DNA from: Poecilobothrus nobilitatus | Lineage: Eukaryota; Arthropoda; Insecta; Diptera; Dolichopodidae | Assembly: GCA_947095535.1 (NCBI GenBank) | Contig: OX352773.1 | Coordinates: 169,582,438-169,646,437, forward strand | Reading direction: 5' to 3' | Length of the DNA stretch: 64,000 nt | Shown here: positions 11,983 through 23,829 of the stretch, piece after piece | Layout of the letters: every line of letters begins with the position of its first letter | Numbering within the stretch: the stretch's first letter is position 1 | Program-made: the position numbers and the translations under genes | The notes under the pieces: model-generated | Databases searched by the model: none | What the model was told of the DNA's origin: nothing | Seen by the model: only the letters and a program-made list of their open reading frames with translations

Positions 11983-14572
11983 GTTTAAAAAGTTTAATTT
12001 TAATTTTAAGTACAATGTGACAGGGGGAAATGAGGCCTGCCTGCTCTTTACAAGTGCGATGCCCCGATTTTTTAATAGTTTTTAAAGACGATAAGCTAGA
12101 TTTGAATAAAAAACTCTTAAGAGCTTAAACTCTTTATCAGTTTGTTTTTATTAAAAAACAGAATATTCAACAGGAAATGTCGAAAGTAACCATATTTTGG
12201 TGAATTTTTATTAGATGCAAAATGAAAATTCACTGTCTTAAAATTCTTAAAAATATAAATACTTCCTAAAACTTTTTTTTTATATTTTAAGCATTATTAT
12301 TAAAATATTGAAAGATTAACTTTAAAATATTATATTGTATTGTAAAATTGAATCATTTTTGGATCATCATTACTTATATAATTCGATATTATATTTGTTT
12401 GTATAAAATAAAATAAAAACTCAGCACAAAAAAAATATTATTGTAAATTAATATTAGGTACCTATCTTTGTTTTTTTTTTTTTTTTTTATTATTTTACAT
12501 AATTATTTATTTGTGGTTAAGCATCCATATGTAACATAAATAAGTATAGAATTACTGATTAGTAAATTTCAATTATTTGTAATATTAATGTTGTATCTAA
12601 GGTAAGATTTATTGATTAGTAAAATTTTTAAAATTATTATTATGTATAGATACAAGAATAACACATTTATTTTCTATGGTATTTTCTATACAATACAAAC
12701 TAATGTATTACAAACGTTATAATGTAATATGTATACAATTCATATATAGTAAAGTATATTTTAACATTTTAGGTTCGTATAGTTGTTTCCCAACAAGATT
12801 TCAGAAGGCTTTCTCGGAGATCGATAATTATGATTAATCTACCGTCCCATTAGTTTCTCTTTACAAATTAGAAATCTTCCTTCCCATATAAAGAAAGCAG
12901 CCATAGGAAGCAGAATTGAAAATGAAATCATTATTCTGCCCATTTAATACAGATTTGATACAGTCTTTAATGACGACAAATAATCACTTTAAAAATTCTA
13001 CTTTACTTAATTCAATACGAGAAATTGATGTCATGTCATAGCCCGACAAATCATAAACTCATTCATATTAGGTTATAAAACCACAATTGCAATTATGTTG
13101 TTATAATCCACAATGGTTCACTTAAACCCAGAAGAAATTTCGGTGGATTTTTATGACTCACTAAAAAACAATATAACAGTTGTGGTATTTTAACACAGTA
13201 CAATTGAGTCATAATACCATAAAATATTGGAATATACCAGTCTAATTTTTCTATTTGTATTATGGTGTTCTAAATCACCATTGTGAGACATATGCCCATT
13301 ATGGGCTTCTAGCCTGTATGGGATTATGATACGGTACCAAATATAACTTATATTGGATTTTTTTGAGATCAGTGAAATAAACCTACTGTATTTAATGTAG
13401 CTTGAAAAGGACATAATGTAATTTATACGGAAACAAAAATGTAGCTTGAAATACTTGTTTCATTTTGAAACAAAACAATTTATTTAAATTATACACAAAC
13501 AAACATATTTTAGGATTTAAGAACAAAACAATACAAGCATTCTTACCACTACTATAGATATATAAATTTTATTTATATCACGATAAATGAACTTTTTGCG
13601 GTAAAATTAAGTACCATTTTGATATATACTTAAATTATTTAAACTTCATTTTTTTATAAAAATAATAAAAACATAAAAACAATAAAAATATTTTAGACAA
13701 ATTAAAAAAAAGTGAATTGTGCCCACATAATGACAAGATTTGTGGAGGATTTCATTCTTTTCTTTTTCTTTTGTTATTTTATTACGCAAAATTTTATGTA
13801 TTTAAAGTATTCATGTTCGGTTTTTATTTTATTTATTTTTTTTTTTAAGGCAAAAATAATACAAAATTTACAAAATAAATTTCCTTTGACATTTACAAAT
13901 AATATAATACTTGTATTTTAATCTTTTTACATAAAGGTATACATTCAAACAAACATATAAAAATTCAACAACCAATGAATTTAATATTAAGTATATGTTA
14001 TTTTTTTCTGTTTATTTTAAAAAATTAACCGCACAACCTAATAAATATTATATTATATTATTAAAAAAAGAAAATAATTTATTATTTGTCATATGTATGT
14101 ATATATATACAAAATAATATTTTATACCCAATATTGAAAATTTTATAACTGTAATTCATTGCCTTAATAAACCCATATAATACACATAAGACAAAAATAA
14201 ATAAATAAAATTGAGTTAAGTTCGTTATCTTTTTAATCCTTTTGTATTTTGTATACATTTTTAATACATGAAGAAAATATTGACCTCAATAATATAAGAT
14301 ATAGAAATGTCCTTTCTATATATAACAAATTATATAATTTATTATTATATATATATTAAATTTATTAACAGCCTTATTATTTTTTATGTAACCTTTATTT
14401 TAATTTATTTTTTACTAATTTAAAATTATTTTTATAAATTATGAGTCAATGAACTCATCTATACGTATACATATATCATGACTCATGAGTCATGAAAAAT
14501 TCTAAATTTGGCTCATTCATCAATAAAAATTTATTTACTTGTTGTTCATTCTACAATGTTATAATTAAAAAA
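11983..14572. other. Gene-free stretch, AT-rich, with slightly GC-richer patches
   Basis: Two patches (about 12015-12075 and 12770-12960) are less AT-rich than the surroundings but carry stops in all frames. Around 13080-13420 there are several short imperfect inverted phrases based on CATAATACCATAA and TATTATGGT, possibly a decayed inverted-repeat element. A 74-codon minus frame at 13190-13414 has no recognisable motif. I see no gene. Confidence 0.5.
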
Positions 14573-15356
14573 AAAACAAGGCAGAATGTGAATCAATGGT
14601 TTTTAAAGGCGCCAATTTCCAAAAACTGTTTAAAACTGTGACATACACCAAAATTTGAAAATTTTCTTAGAATTTCATATAATAAGAAAAAATGTGAAAA
14701 ATAAAAAGATATTTTCGTCAATTTTAAGTGAATTCTACAATAACTAAAAAAAAACCATTAATATAATGTAAAACTAAATAGTTAAAGCTTTAATTTTTGC
14801 CTATTATTTTGAAAAAAATGTTTACAGGTGTCTAAAAATGGCAAATTTTCAATTTTTGAGCCCTTAAATAGAGGGTGCTCTTAAATAGAGCGTGATACAA
14901 AAAACAAATTTCTGAGCAAACTTATACGAATTCTAAAAGTTCTTTCTTCCCTCAAAATGTCAAGACCCCATCTAAATATGTACCGGAATTATGAACTTAG
15001 AAAAATCATAAAAAATTAACGGTAAATTTAAACATTAAATTTAAAAAAAGGTAAAGAAAATTTCTGTCAAATGGCATTTTTAAATTGAAATGTTAGTAGA
15101 ACTTGAGATATACAAATTTAAAAATTGAGTTTTTTTTTAATTTGAAGGGCTGTAACCCCATAATGGATGAAGCTACACGAAAAAGTAGTTTTGTAGCATT
15201 ATTTTTTTTTATAAAACCTACCCATGGCTAAAATTTCATTGGTCTAGCCTGTAACAGTCTAGAAGTTTTATAAACAGACGGACGGACGGACGAACAGAGT
15301 GAAACTAAATAAGCATATTTTTTCAAAATTCTTTTGGATATCTGCTAAAAACTTTG
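14573..15356 (+). mobile_element. Family F3 Helentron/DINE-like element, copy b
   Basis: The leader is AAACAAGGCAGAATGTGAAT, followed by 'gcgccaatttccaaaaactg...ttaaaactgtgac' as in other copies. The central block GGGCTGTAACCCCATAATGG with GAAGCTACACGAAAAA lies near 15150-15186. The tail is AAACAGACGGACGGACGGAC (15273-15292), followed by AAGCATATTTTTTCAAA and, after a spacer, TCTGCTAAAAAC. The latter pair is the remains of the 3' hairpin seen better in copies at 36309 and 44946. It is non-coding. Confidence 0.7.
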
Positions 15357-15489
15357 GAATTTTAATTTCTTAAAAAAATTTAGAGAGAAAAACTAAAATT
15401 TTATAACTAACAAAACGCCAAAACTTTTATAAAAATTAAGATGTAAAATAGTAAAATGTCTAATTTAAAATATAATACATATTATGATT

Positions 15490-16022
15490 CCTACGGGAAC
15501 GGGAACTTATGACCAATTTGCTGAAAGACATAAGTTCCATTGAAATTATGACCATTTTGTTTGAGTCATAAGTTCTATTGAACGAAATAAAGTCAAATTT
15601 AAATTTTGTGGAAATATCGGAATTACATATATCTATATATATTTTATCTATGTGAGTTGGGTGTATGAAACCGAAAAAAATAGCCAATTTAAATTTTGCT
15701 GAACAAATTTCCCAATGCTACAAAATCAGGATTGCTTTTTTTTCCAGAGTATAAATATGTACATATGCATATACGAAATTCTGAATTAGGACGGATTTTA
15801 GATTCTGGAAGAGGGCGTAACCCTGATTTTACAAATAACTCTAAAATCCTCCTTAATTATTTTATTTACATACATATTAGAAAAGTGGAACTTATGACAA
15901 TTTTATTTGAGACATAACTTCCAACAAAAAGTGGTTAGAATTTTCATGCAATTTAAGTCATTTAGAAATGACCATAAGTTCAATGGGACTTAATGCCATT
16001 TAAGAAGACATTTGTTCCATGA
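15490..16022. mobile_element. Foldback-type element with repetitive arms (ACTTATGACC type)
   Basis: The left arm (15497-15575) alternates GGAACTTATGACCAATTTG and GACATAAGTTCCATTGAAAT units. The right arm (about 15890-16022) has the same units inverted, such as ATGACCATAAGTTCAATGGG and ATTTGTTCCATG. Between them is one core module (15700-15860): 'acaaaatcaggattgc...ttccagagtataaatatgtacatatgcatatacgaaattctgaattaggacggattttaga', shared with the other foldback elements. The outer ends are approximate and no clear target duplication was found. The arms are seen directly; grouping with the others rests on the shared core. Confidence 0.55.
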
Positions 16023-16261
16023 GAATTATAAAATTATAAAGGAAATGTAAATTTGAATGATAAACACTTCCTGTTTGGTGATATCGCAAAACTATTGGAA
16101 CAAAAAATGAGATAAAAGATTACAACAATGTATTAACACAACAACAAACGCAGAAGACAAGGAACAACCCTTTGAATGATTATAATATTTTTTTGTTTCC
16201 TTGCTTCAATTATTCAATTTTTTAGTCTGATAAGTCTTATCTCTTGTAGAATTGTATTTGC

Positions 16262-16440
16262 GGTATTTGTATTCAAATAAAAACTTGGCATCTGTGCAGG
16301 ATATGATACCGCAATAGTAAGTCACGTTAATAAGTCACGTGCTTAATAAAAGCATGGCACCTGTGTAAGATTTGAACATGTACTCTCTCGATTAATAAGT
16401 CATGTACTTAACCACTGAGCCCACGAGACTCTCGGTTCCA
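16262..16440 (-). mobile_element. tRNA-like SINE head with a tandem partial duplication
   Basis: On the minus strand the right part (16440 down to about 16350) reads CGTGGGCTCAGTGGTTAAGT (box A-like), then TTAATCGAGAGAGTACATG and the box B-like GTTCAAATCTTACACAGG. The part to its left (16262-16345) repeats the same body with more changes, giving a tandem duplication of about 75 bp. The head differs from copies 1 and 2 and resembles the copy at 26920 (TGGTTAA...TTATTAACCGAG). No functional tRNA is expected. Confidence 0.6.
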
Positions 16441-18480
16441 ATAAATAAATAAAAGTAATTAATTTTACAATTGAATATTTTTGCATATATTTAGGCTGAT
16501 TGCATGAATAAATATGAATAAATAAATTTGTGTATGAATAAATAAATTTCGATATTTGTTAATGTTTCGATATTTGCTTTAATAATGTTTCTAGAAGAGA
16601 TACAGTTGAGTTATTTGAATGATCCCAGAGTAGCATTATTCCAAAACATATGTTTTTTAATTTACCTGTTTTTTTGGCTTATACCGTTATCTTTTTATTG
16701 AACATTTAACATAAAAAGTTTTCAATACATCTGTTATTTTAAGATATCTGCTAAATAGTTCTAAAAAATCTGTTAATACTGAAATGTAAAATTATTTTAA
16801 AATGTTTAGAAAAAAAAATTTAAACAAAATTAACCTGAAATACAAAAAATACAAATAGGTAAAAGTAATTTAATATTAAACATACCTTTTAATTAAAATT
16901 TATTGTAGGCCATAGGAAAACTACTTATTTAATTTATTATACAATGAATAAAATTATACTTATTTTATATATTAGATATGTTAAATATAAAATATTTTAT
17001 TTTAAATATAAATAAGATTTATTTATTATATATTTTCTATTTGAATTTTTTGCGTTGTTTTTAATTCACTAAATATATTATATGATATAATTACTCAAAT
17101 GGTATATATATATTTAATTTTATACATAATACATAGATTTTATTTTTTTTTATTTCCAATGGTAAAAATACAAATCATTGACTATTTACTAAATTTTTTT
17201 TTTTTTATTAAAATAAATTTAAAAATTTTATTTTAAATTTTAAGTAATTATTATTATTATTTTTAAATATATTAATTAATTTATTTTTTATTTATTTTAA
17301 AAGTAATTATTTCACTCAAATCTTATTAAAATACACTCAAAATATTTAGATATGGAAATTTATATTATAATTTATATAAAATTTATTATTATTTAAAATG
17401 TTTTTTTTTTTTTTATTAGTTTATTTAATAAAATTTTTTTTTTAATTTTTAATTTTCAAAATATTTTTTTTTGTTCTTATTAAAAGGATGATAACTTATT
17501 AATTTATAATACATATAAACTACTTTTTTTTTTTTTAAAACAACAATTACAAAAAAAAAAAACCGTTAATACACGTTTATTTTAAAAAATTCCCGCTTTG
17601 AAACTATTTTTTTTTTTTTATTTATTTTATTTATTTTATTTTTATTTTTCTCTTTCAATTTAAAAAACGTTAAATAATTTTTTTAATTATTCCTTACGAC
17701 CAAACGCGCCGAATTCTAAATACAAACTGAATCTTAAAACATTTTGTTTATTATTTTTAAATATCAACAATAATGTACAGGATTCTGTACAAACAAATCT
17801 AACAAGAACAAAAATTAACTTTCCAGGAAGATAATGGTTTTAATATAACGGTATAAAATATATTTACGATATTATTCGAAATGGAAATTTTTTGCATATT
17901 TCGAAAAAGCTGTCTATTAAATAGAAAAGTAGGTGAAAGCTTTGAATTTACAATATTAAACTTAAAATTTACTATAAATACGTGTGTGTAAATATACATG
18001 TGTTTTTACCATTTATTTATATGTATATATTATGAATATCGTAATAATACGTCCTTGCATAAATGTGTTAATATCCTTTTTAAAGATAATGATGACGAAA
18101 CGTATAAAGTTTTAATATATTTTGATATTAATTTTCAGGATAAAGTTTATAATATTTAATTGTGTAGTAAAATATGTATGGATGTATGTGTTTAAGAGTA
18201 CAAAAAAAAAGGAAAGAAATAAAAAGAAGGAAAAAAATAAATTGGTTTTTCTGTACTTTTTTATGGTTGTACGTTTTTTTTTTTTTTTTGGAACAATTAA
18301 ATTTTATTTGCGGATTTCATAAATTTTTAATTTTAATTTGTTTAAGCTTAAGAATGTTTAACCGTGATTAAAACTCTTTATATGTTTTGTAGCCGTTAAA
18401 AATAAAAACAGATTTTTTAAAAAAGGCGAAGAGGAAGTCTACCAAAATAAATTATGAATAAATTACAAAAGATAATTTAT
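16441..18480. other. Gene-free, exceptionally AT-rich block
   Basis: Between about 16800 and 17660 the sequence is almost entirely A and T, with many poly-T tracts of 8-14 bases. It is among the most AT-biased parts of the window. Short frames at 17799-18371 are low-complexity. I see no gene. Such blocks can act as matrix-attachment or replication-start regions, but nothing here proves that. Confidence 0.55.
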
Positions 18481-18656
18481 TCATAAAGCCGAATCGGCTT
18501 TATTTCCCTTCCGATGCGGAAATAAAGCCGAAATCGCGAATTTTGAGAATTCGGCCTTATTACCATTTAGAAAAGGAAATAATGCCGAAATTGAAAAAGA
18601 AATAAAGTCGAATACCGATTCGACTTTATATTTTGGGGCATTATTTCCGGTCACCG
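18481..18656. repeat. Foldback arm fragment A (GGAAATAAAGCCG type)
   Basis: This is an array of quasi-palindromic units, GGCTTTATTTCC and GGAAATAAAGCC, with AATCGCGAATT between units, ending at the right in GGGGCATTATTTCCGGTCAC followed by CG. The same right end, with one change, closes fragment B at 20106. The interior of A matches B in inverted orientation (for example TTCGCGATTTCGG), so A and B are built from the same units in a different arrangement. A core module of the foldback family follows at 18740-18800 (ACATATTCTGGAAAAAGTGG). Confidence 0.6.
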
Positions 18657-18831
18657 TAAAATAACAGATGTAAGACAATAAATTTAATAACAAATTTTTG
18701 AAATATTTTAATATAATAGCAAATTTTTTGAATATTTATAGCTACATATTCTGGAAAAAGTGGATAACATTGATTTTGTAATCGATTATAAAATCCGAAT
18801 ATTTTCAACAATTACTTTTATTTTACATATT

Positions 18832-18990
18832 ACGGCCAGACCTCGCGAACGCTGCCGCGAGGCCTGCGCCACCCGAGCGCTGCGTGCCGGTAACCGGTGG
18901 GTGAGACAGCTACATCAAGTAGGCCGTGGGCTGTTAAGAACTGCCAGGCGGGTGCTTCCCTACGCTGTTGTTATACACGTCTACTGATGC
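18832..18990. other. GC-rich island of unknown origin
   Basis: About 160 bases with far higher GC than anything within many kilobases. It contains a hairpin, CCTCGCG-aacgctgc-CGCGAGG (near 18841-18862), a second palindrome CCGGTAACCGG (near 18888-18898), and phrases such as GGGCTGTTAAGAACTGCCAG. A 75-codon plus frame crosses it (18760-18987) but shows no recognisable domain and is not AT-biased only because of the island. It sits between core modules of the foldback family. It could be a transposon fragment, a piece of structured RNA gene or a captured foreign segment; I cannot identify it. Confidence 0.6.
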
Positions 18991-19082
18991 TAATATCAAA
19001 AAAATATTTAAGTTCCTAGAAATGACATTAGAAATAAATAAAATAATAAATAAAACAAAAATAAATAATATATTTTTAATAT

Positions 19083-19731
19083 GGTACAGTGACAGAACGC
19101 CCGAGGAAATAAAGCCCGCGAGCCTTAACTCCTTTTTAAATTGGAATTAAAGCCCATAATTAAAAGGAATTAAAGCCCGCGGGCTTCCTTTTCGGGCTTC
19201 CTTTTGAATTGGAATTAAGACCCACACTATTTTTTGTTGTTAAAAGAGTGTAATGGAATATGTAGAGCTAACGTATTAGGAGAGATTTTAGAGTTTTGGA
19301 TAAAAATTGGATACCCCTTTTTTTAAAATATTTACTAATATGTATGTGTGCGAGATTCTGATTTGGGAGAGATTTTAGAGTTGGTTATGGAATCAAGGTT
19401 ATATCCTTTTTCGAAAATATGTATATAAGTAATACTGCGATTGTCAGGGATTTTGTGAGGGATTTTAGAATTGAATTCAAAATCAGGATTATACGCCTTT
19501 TACGGAATATTTAAAAATATGCATATGCGAGTTTTGAATTAGGAGGATTATATACATATTCTAAAAAAAGCGTATAAACCTGATTTTGTAACCATCTTTA
19601 TTTAAAATCTTACATTAAAATCTATCCTAATTCAGAAACTAGCATATGCATGTATCTAAATATTCTGTAAAAAGCGTATCCTTATTTATTTCCAGCGTGA
19701 TCTATTTCCTCGGGTGTTCTGTCACTGCACC
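19083..19731. mobile_element. Foldback-type element with 9-bp target duplication, 649 bp
   Basis: The ends are inverted repeats of about 35 bp: left GGTACAGTGACAGAACGCCC then GAGGAAATAAAGCCCGCG, right (reverse strand) GGTGCAGTGACAGAACACCC then GAGGAAATAGATCACGC. TTTTAATAT is repeated exactly on both sides (19074-19082 and 19732-19740), a 9-bp target-site duplication. The left arm goes on with GGAATTAAAGCCC units in both orientations. The interior (19260-19680) is four to five diverged copies of the 80-95 bp core module, 'gagattctgatttgggagagattttagagttggtta...ttttttcgaaaatatg'. There is no transposase. A 9-bp duplication and repetitive arms fit the Foldback/NOF branch of Mutator-like elements. 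The duplication and arms are seen directly; the family is inference. Confidence 0.85.
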
Positions 19732-19956
19732 TTTTAATATAACTGAAAAAAAAATAAGAGGGTGTTTAGAGTTGGTTACAAAATCAAGTTTGCCCACCTT
19801 TTCCAGAGTAAATTTGTTCTGGAAAAATAGAACACTCTGATTTCATATTCAAATCTAAAATCCCTATTAATTATTTTTTATGCATATTTCAACAGAAATT
19901 CCTCATGTATCACTAATGTCAAAATCAAAAGAGAAAATGAAATACATATTTAGAAA

Positions 19957-20106
19957 ATGGAAATAAGGTCGATTCGAATTTATTTCCTTTTTAAAGCGGT
20001 AATAAAGCCGAACTTTTGAAATTCGCGATTTCGACATTATATCCGCATTAGAAGGGAAATAAAGCCGTATCGACTTTATTTCCTGGGGCATTATTTCCGG
20101 GCACCG
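19957..20106. repeat. Foldback arm fragment B (GGAAATAAAGCCG type)
   Basis: It has the same unit structure as fragment A (GGTAATAAAGCCGAAC, TTCGCGATTTCGACATTAT, GAAGGGAAATAAAGCCG) and ends at the right in CTGGGGCATTATTTCCGGGC followed by ACCG. A core module lies just left of it (19790-19890, TTTAGAGTTGGTTACAAAATC). A and B may be parts of one larger element split by the 19083-19731 insertion and the GC island, but both show the same-facing outer end, which does not fit a simple left arm/right arm pair. Confidence 0.6.
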
Positions 20107-21384
20107 ATTGATTGTTAATTATGACATGGACTGGCATGTAATTATGTTAAAAAGACAAACGTATAAGAGAATAATATTATTTGATGTTTGAAAAAGATAT
20201 GTAACAGATTATAATAGTAAAACAATAGTTTTATAATATTTAAATCTAATGATGTACTGCTCCTTAATTTAAGTGAAATAGACACATTGAAAAACAAAAT
20301 ATTTTTTCCGATTGACTTTCAGAAATTGTTCGTATACATAATAGCATAATTCTAAAAGCAATTTGAATGAAATTTTAATAACAAGTATATAAAGATTCTC
20401 TTTTTTCCGAGGGGAAGGTTCTACTTATTTTCAAGAAATTAACTTTATCAATAAACCAAAATATTGTGCAATAAAACGCATATATAAATTTAAAAAAAAG
20501 TCTTTTTATTTTACGATGAAAAATATTTAAGGAATATGAATATAAAATTTTAGTATTAGTCAATTTAACCTAAAATAATTTCAATAAACATTTTTCAATC
20601 TTATAAACTAAACTTTGATTTGCTCTAAAAAAAATAGTCCCTTAATTAGCCCCTGAAATTTTGTAAAGTACATATTATTATAAAATATTATGTAACTAAA
20701 ACAATTCTTTTAAAAGTTGGTTTTTTTTAGAAAGGACCATATTTTTCACCAAGCTATTTATTGCAATAAAAGTAAATTTACTCCAATAAAGGTAAAATTA
20801 ATCGATAATTTTTATCCTAAATATATGCAAAAAGAAATGTACATAATAAGAGAATGATTTTATTTGAAGTGGCAACTTCCAAATTATTACCTTAGTAATT
20901 GTAAAATGTAAAGTAAATCAAAGTACATACTTTAAAATAAAGCCAATTAAATTTCAGCATTATATTATATAAAAAAATCTTTACTACATTTAATACGATT
21001 ATACAACATTATTGAATTATACATGGTATATATATATGGTATTCCAAATATTACACAAAAAAAAACTTTCTTTTAAAACTTAAAACAATTTAAATTATCT
21101 TTTCGGATACTATATATATTATTTATATATGTTTTTGTGTTTTAATTTTTATTATTCTTTCTTTAATTTTTTAAATATCTTTTAAAATTAAATCTTCGAC
21201 TAAATTCAAATGTAACAATTATAAGAATCTAATTTATATTTATTGGGAGTCAACATGTCATACTCCGATTAAATTAATAAGAAAGAAAAGAAAATGTAAT
21301 AAGGAAAATACTTAGTTCACTTGCTATATTTTAAAGCTTGCTAATTATTAGATCAAAGGAAATTCCTATTCCTAAACTTGTTTT
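20107..21384. other. Gene-free AT-rich stretch
   Basis: AT-rich sequence with simple TATATA runs near 21030 and 21110 and no sustained frame, inverted repeat or copy of the families listed elsewhere. Confidence 0.55.
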
Positions 21385-21790
21385 TTATCCATTTCACTCT
21401 GCGAGGAACATAGCTGGGCTTCCATTTGACGTTTCCATCTTAATTTAAGTTTCTGTTGTTAGTTTTGCCTTCTCCTTGAGTTCACCTATCATGGTGCGTT
21501 TCCAAGCGTTGTTTGGACGCCTGTGTCATGCATGCTGTGATTTTTTCTTATCATGTGCCCTATCTACCTTCATTTTCTTTCCTAATTGTTTCAATATGGG
21601 TTCCTGAACTTTTAGTCTACACAGATCTTCGTTACTGATCTTCGTTACAGTAAGCCAGAATATTCTGCAGATAATGCGTAGGCAGCGGTCAGTAAACTTG
21701 TGTAAGTTTTGAGTGATGATGTTGGATATCATCTATGTTATACTATCATACATAAGATTTATTTTTACCCAAGCACTGGAAATCTGTAAT
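21385..21790 (-). pseudogene. C-terminal fragment of a second LINE (endonuclease-reverse transcriptase type), decayed
   Basis: The minus-strand translation gives ITQNLHKFTDRCLRIICRIF, then ISNEDLCRLKVQEPILKQLG and, further on, IGHMIRKNHSM and a terminal LCSSQSEMDKK. This is the run seen at the C-terminus of common invertebrate non-LTR elements (LQTFINRCLR...ISNEELW..TGQEPI...IGHTLRKP...LCSS), just after the reverse transcriptase core. The fragment needs at least one frame change and contains stops in the last third. It is a different LINE lineage from the one at 1-1413, since it lacks RNase H and has the NRCLR/IGHTLRK signature. The limits are set by where the match fades. Confidence 0.7.
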
Positions 21791-22589
21791 TTTCCGTAAT
21801 AGTCATTATGCTACCCATATAGTTGAATTATGACGTATTCAACTGTTTGCGTTTTCATTACTTAACCACTTACTACTTTGAAGTACTATTATTTAGCAAA
21901 CTAAATTTTTTTTTTTTTTATAATACAAACATTTTTGTTTTCAACTAAAATAGATGAAAATGTTTGTAAAATATTTTTGAAGTCATGTAGTGCTATTTAA
22001 ATAGTTACTAAGAATGCCTACTAAGCACATAATTTCTTAAAATGTAAAACACTTCTAACTTAGTACTTTCGATATGATATATTTGTTTCGACTAGATAAT
22101 TTAAGATAGTTTTAATCTAAACCTAATTTTTCTTTGAACAAGTTCCCTGCACAAGTTCACTATTTTTCTTTGAAAAAAAAAAATTAGTTCTCATTTATTT
22201 TAAGCACATTGAAATTCATAAAATTTAATTTTCACTATTTCGATAATAAAATTACAAAATTAGAAAAATTTAAAACAATGTTATAAATTATAAAACTTTT
22301 ATATTTTACTGAATTCCTATTTTTATATGTTTATTTGTAAATGGTCATTAATATCCTAAATTTATGCAATTATTTTAATATTTTTAGGTCATTTTTTACA
22401 AAATAAATTTACATAATTACACGTGGCTAAAAACAATATGTTTATATTGGTTTGAAATAAGTAAAAAGGATTTTACGAAAGTTTTAAATTTCGATTTTTA
22501 TTTTGTTGGAATTTTGCCAGAAACGAAAATTGAACAAAAATAAACTGAAATAATAAAAACAAAAGAAAACATACATAAATATTAAATAA
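21791..22589. other. Gene-free AT-rich stretch
   Basis: Low-complexity AT-rich DNA leading up to the H2 element. No gene, inverted repeat or family copy is visible. Confidence 0.55.
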
Positions 22590-23162
22590 AAACGAGGAAG
22601 AGTGCAGTAGAGTAGACTGTGTTAACTCTGGGATACCCGTATGGACGTAATATATCCTGTTTCTATAAAACTTGATCATCTTTTAAAAACTTTCAGATGT
22701 TCTAGTACCGACGTTAACTACAGATATATATTTATGTAAATTGTGGAGTTGTATGGCAGTTACCCGAACCTGTTGTACCAGCACAACCAAATTTTATAGA
22801 AGTTATAGCTATAAAACTTGATCATCACTTGCAAAATTTCAGATACCTTGTTTGAATAGACACTGAGTTATTTCCATTTAAAAAAAAAAGTTGTATGGCA
22901 GCTACTCGAACCCGGCGGCCGAAAATGCTGGATTTAAATAGCAAAACTAACAATTTTGCAAAAAGACGCAAAAAAAATTGCAGCCTCTTAGCTCCTTTAT
23001 TTTTTGTGTTATCGTGCGGACGGACAGACGTACATGTCTTAATCGACTAAGAATTCGATTCTGAGCCGATCCATACTTTTGAGACTAGCTCGACTCCTTT
23101 AAGGTGTCACAAATGTAATGGCAAATTTATTATACCCTTGAACATAGTTCATACGAGTATAA
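22590..23162 (+). mobile_element. Family H2 Helentron/DINE-like element, copy a
   Basis: It begins AACGAGGAAGAGTGCAGTAG and then GGGATACCCGTATGGACG. Its end is a hairpin: TTATAC (23130-23135), then CCTTGAAC-ata-GTTCATAC with its own GAAC/GTTC inner pair, closed by GTATAA (23157-23162). A GTGCGGACGGACAGACG tract lies near 23010-23027. The first 17 bases and the hairpin outer arms resemble family H1, but the interior is different, with repeated CATAAAACTTGATCATC and TTGTATGGCAGCTACTCGAA phrases. Copies are at 34731 (+), 37722 (+) and 63255 (-). It is non-coding. Confidence 0.75.
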
Positions 23163-23258
23163 AAATAAGACAATATAAAAAGTTTAGTGTGCTGTTGTAT
23201 ATTATACTGGATTCACATACTGATGTCCATTTATATCAATTTAACAAAAAGAATGTAA

Positions 23259-23829
23259 AAACGAAGCAGAATATTAAACCAAAGGTTTTCAATTGCGCAC
23301 ATTTACCAAAAGACAATAAAAACAGTTTAGGATTGTGACTTGCACGAAAATTTGTATATATATTTTTAGAATTTTATATATATATAAGAAAAAAAATGTA
23401 GAATATCAAGGGATACTTTTTCTAATTTTATGTAACCCGAACCCTATATAATCAAGAAAAGCTATTAAGAGCTATTCCAATTCTAAGTTACAGAATTTTA
23501 AAAATAGGAAATTAATAATAATTAAAATTTTTGTACCCTAACCCTAGAGCAGCTAATTTAAAATTTTTGGACCCTAACAGCTCTTAAATACCGGAAGATA
23601 AAAAAAATTATACTTATTATAATTTTGAAAGATTTTTCTTCTCTCAAAATCTCAAAGTTCTATCTAAAAGAGTTTAAGGTATATGAAGGAAGTAAAATCT
23701 TAAATCTGATAAATTTTATGCAATTTTGATATTGATTTATAACCTGTTATTTGGTGTTTTTACAATCAAAATATGGCTATAGGTGAGATATACACATTTG
23801 AAAATATGAGTTTTTTCACTTCTAGCGCT
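23259..23829 (+). mobile_element. Family F3 element, copy c, split by a foldback insertion
   Basis: It starts AAACGAAGCAGAATATTAAA and continues 'gcgcacatttaccaaaagac...acagtttaggattgtgacttgcac', as in other F3 copies. It stops at 23829 inside the central block, where the 23830-24531 element is inserted. The block resumes at 24532 (TCTAGCTCTATAATGGGTAG, the counterpart of GTAGCTCCGTAACGGGTGG) and fades near 24600. The tail with the ACGG run is missing. The interruption gives an order of events: F3 first, foldback element later. Confidence 0.65.
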
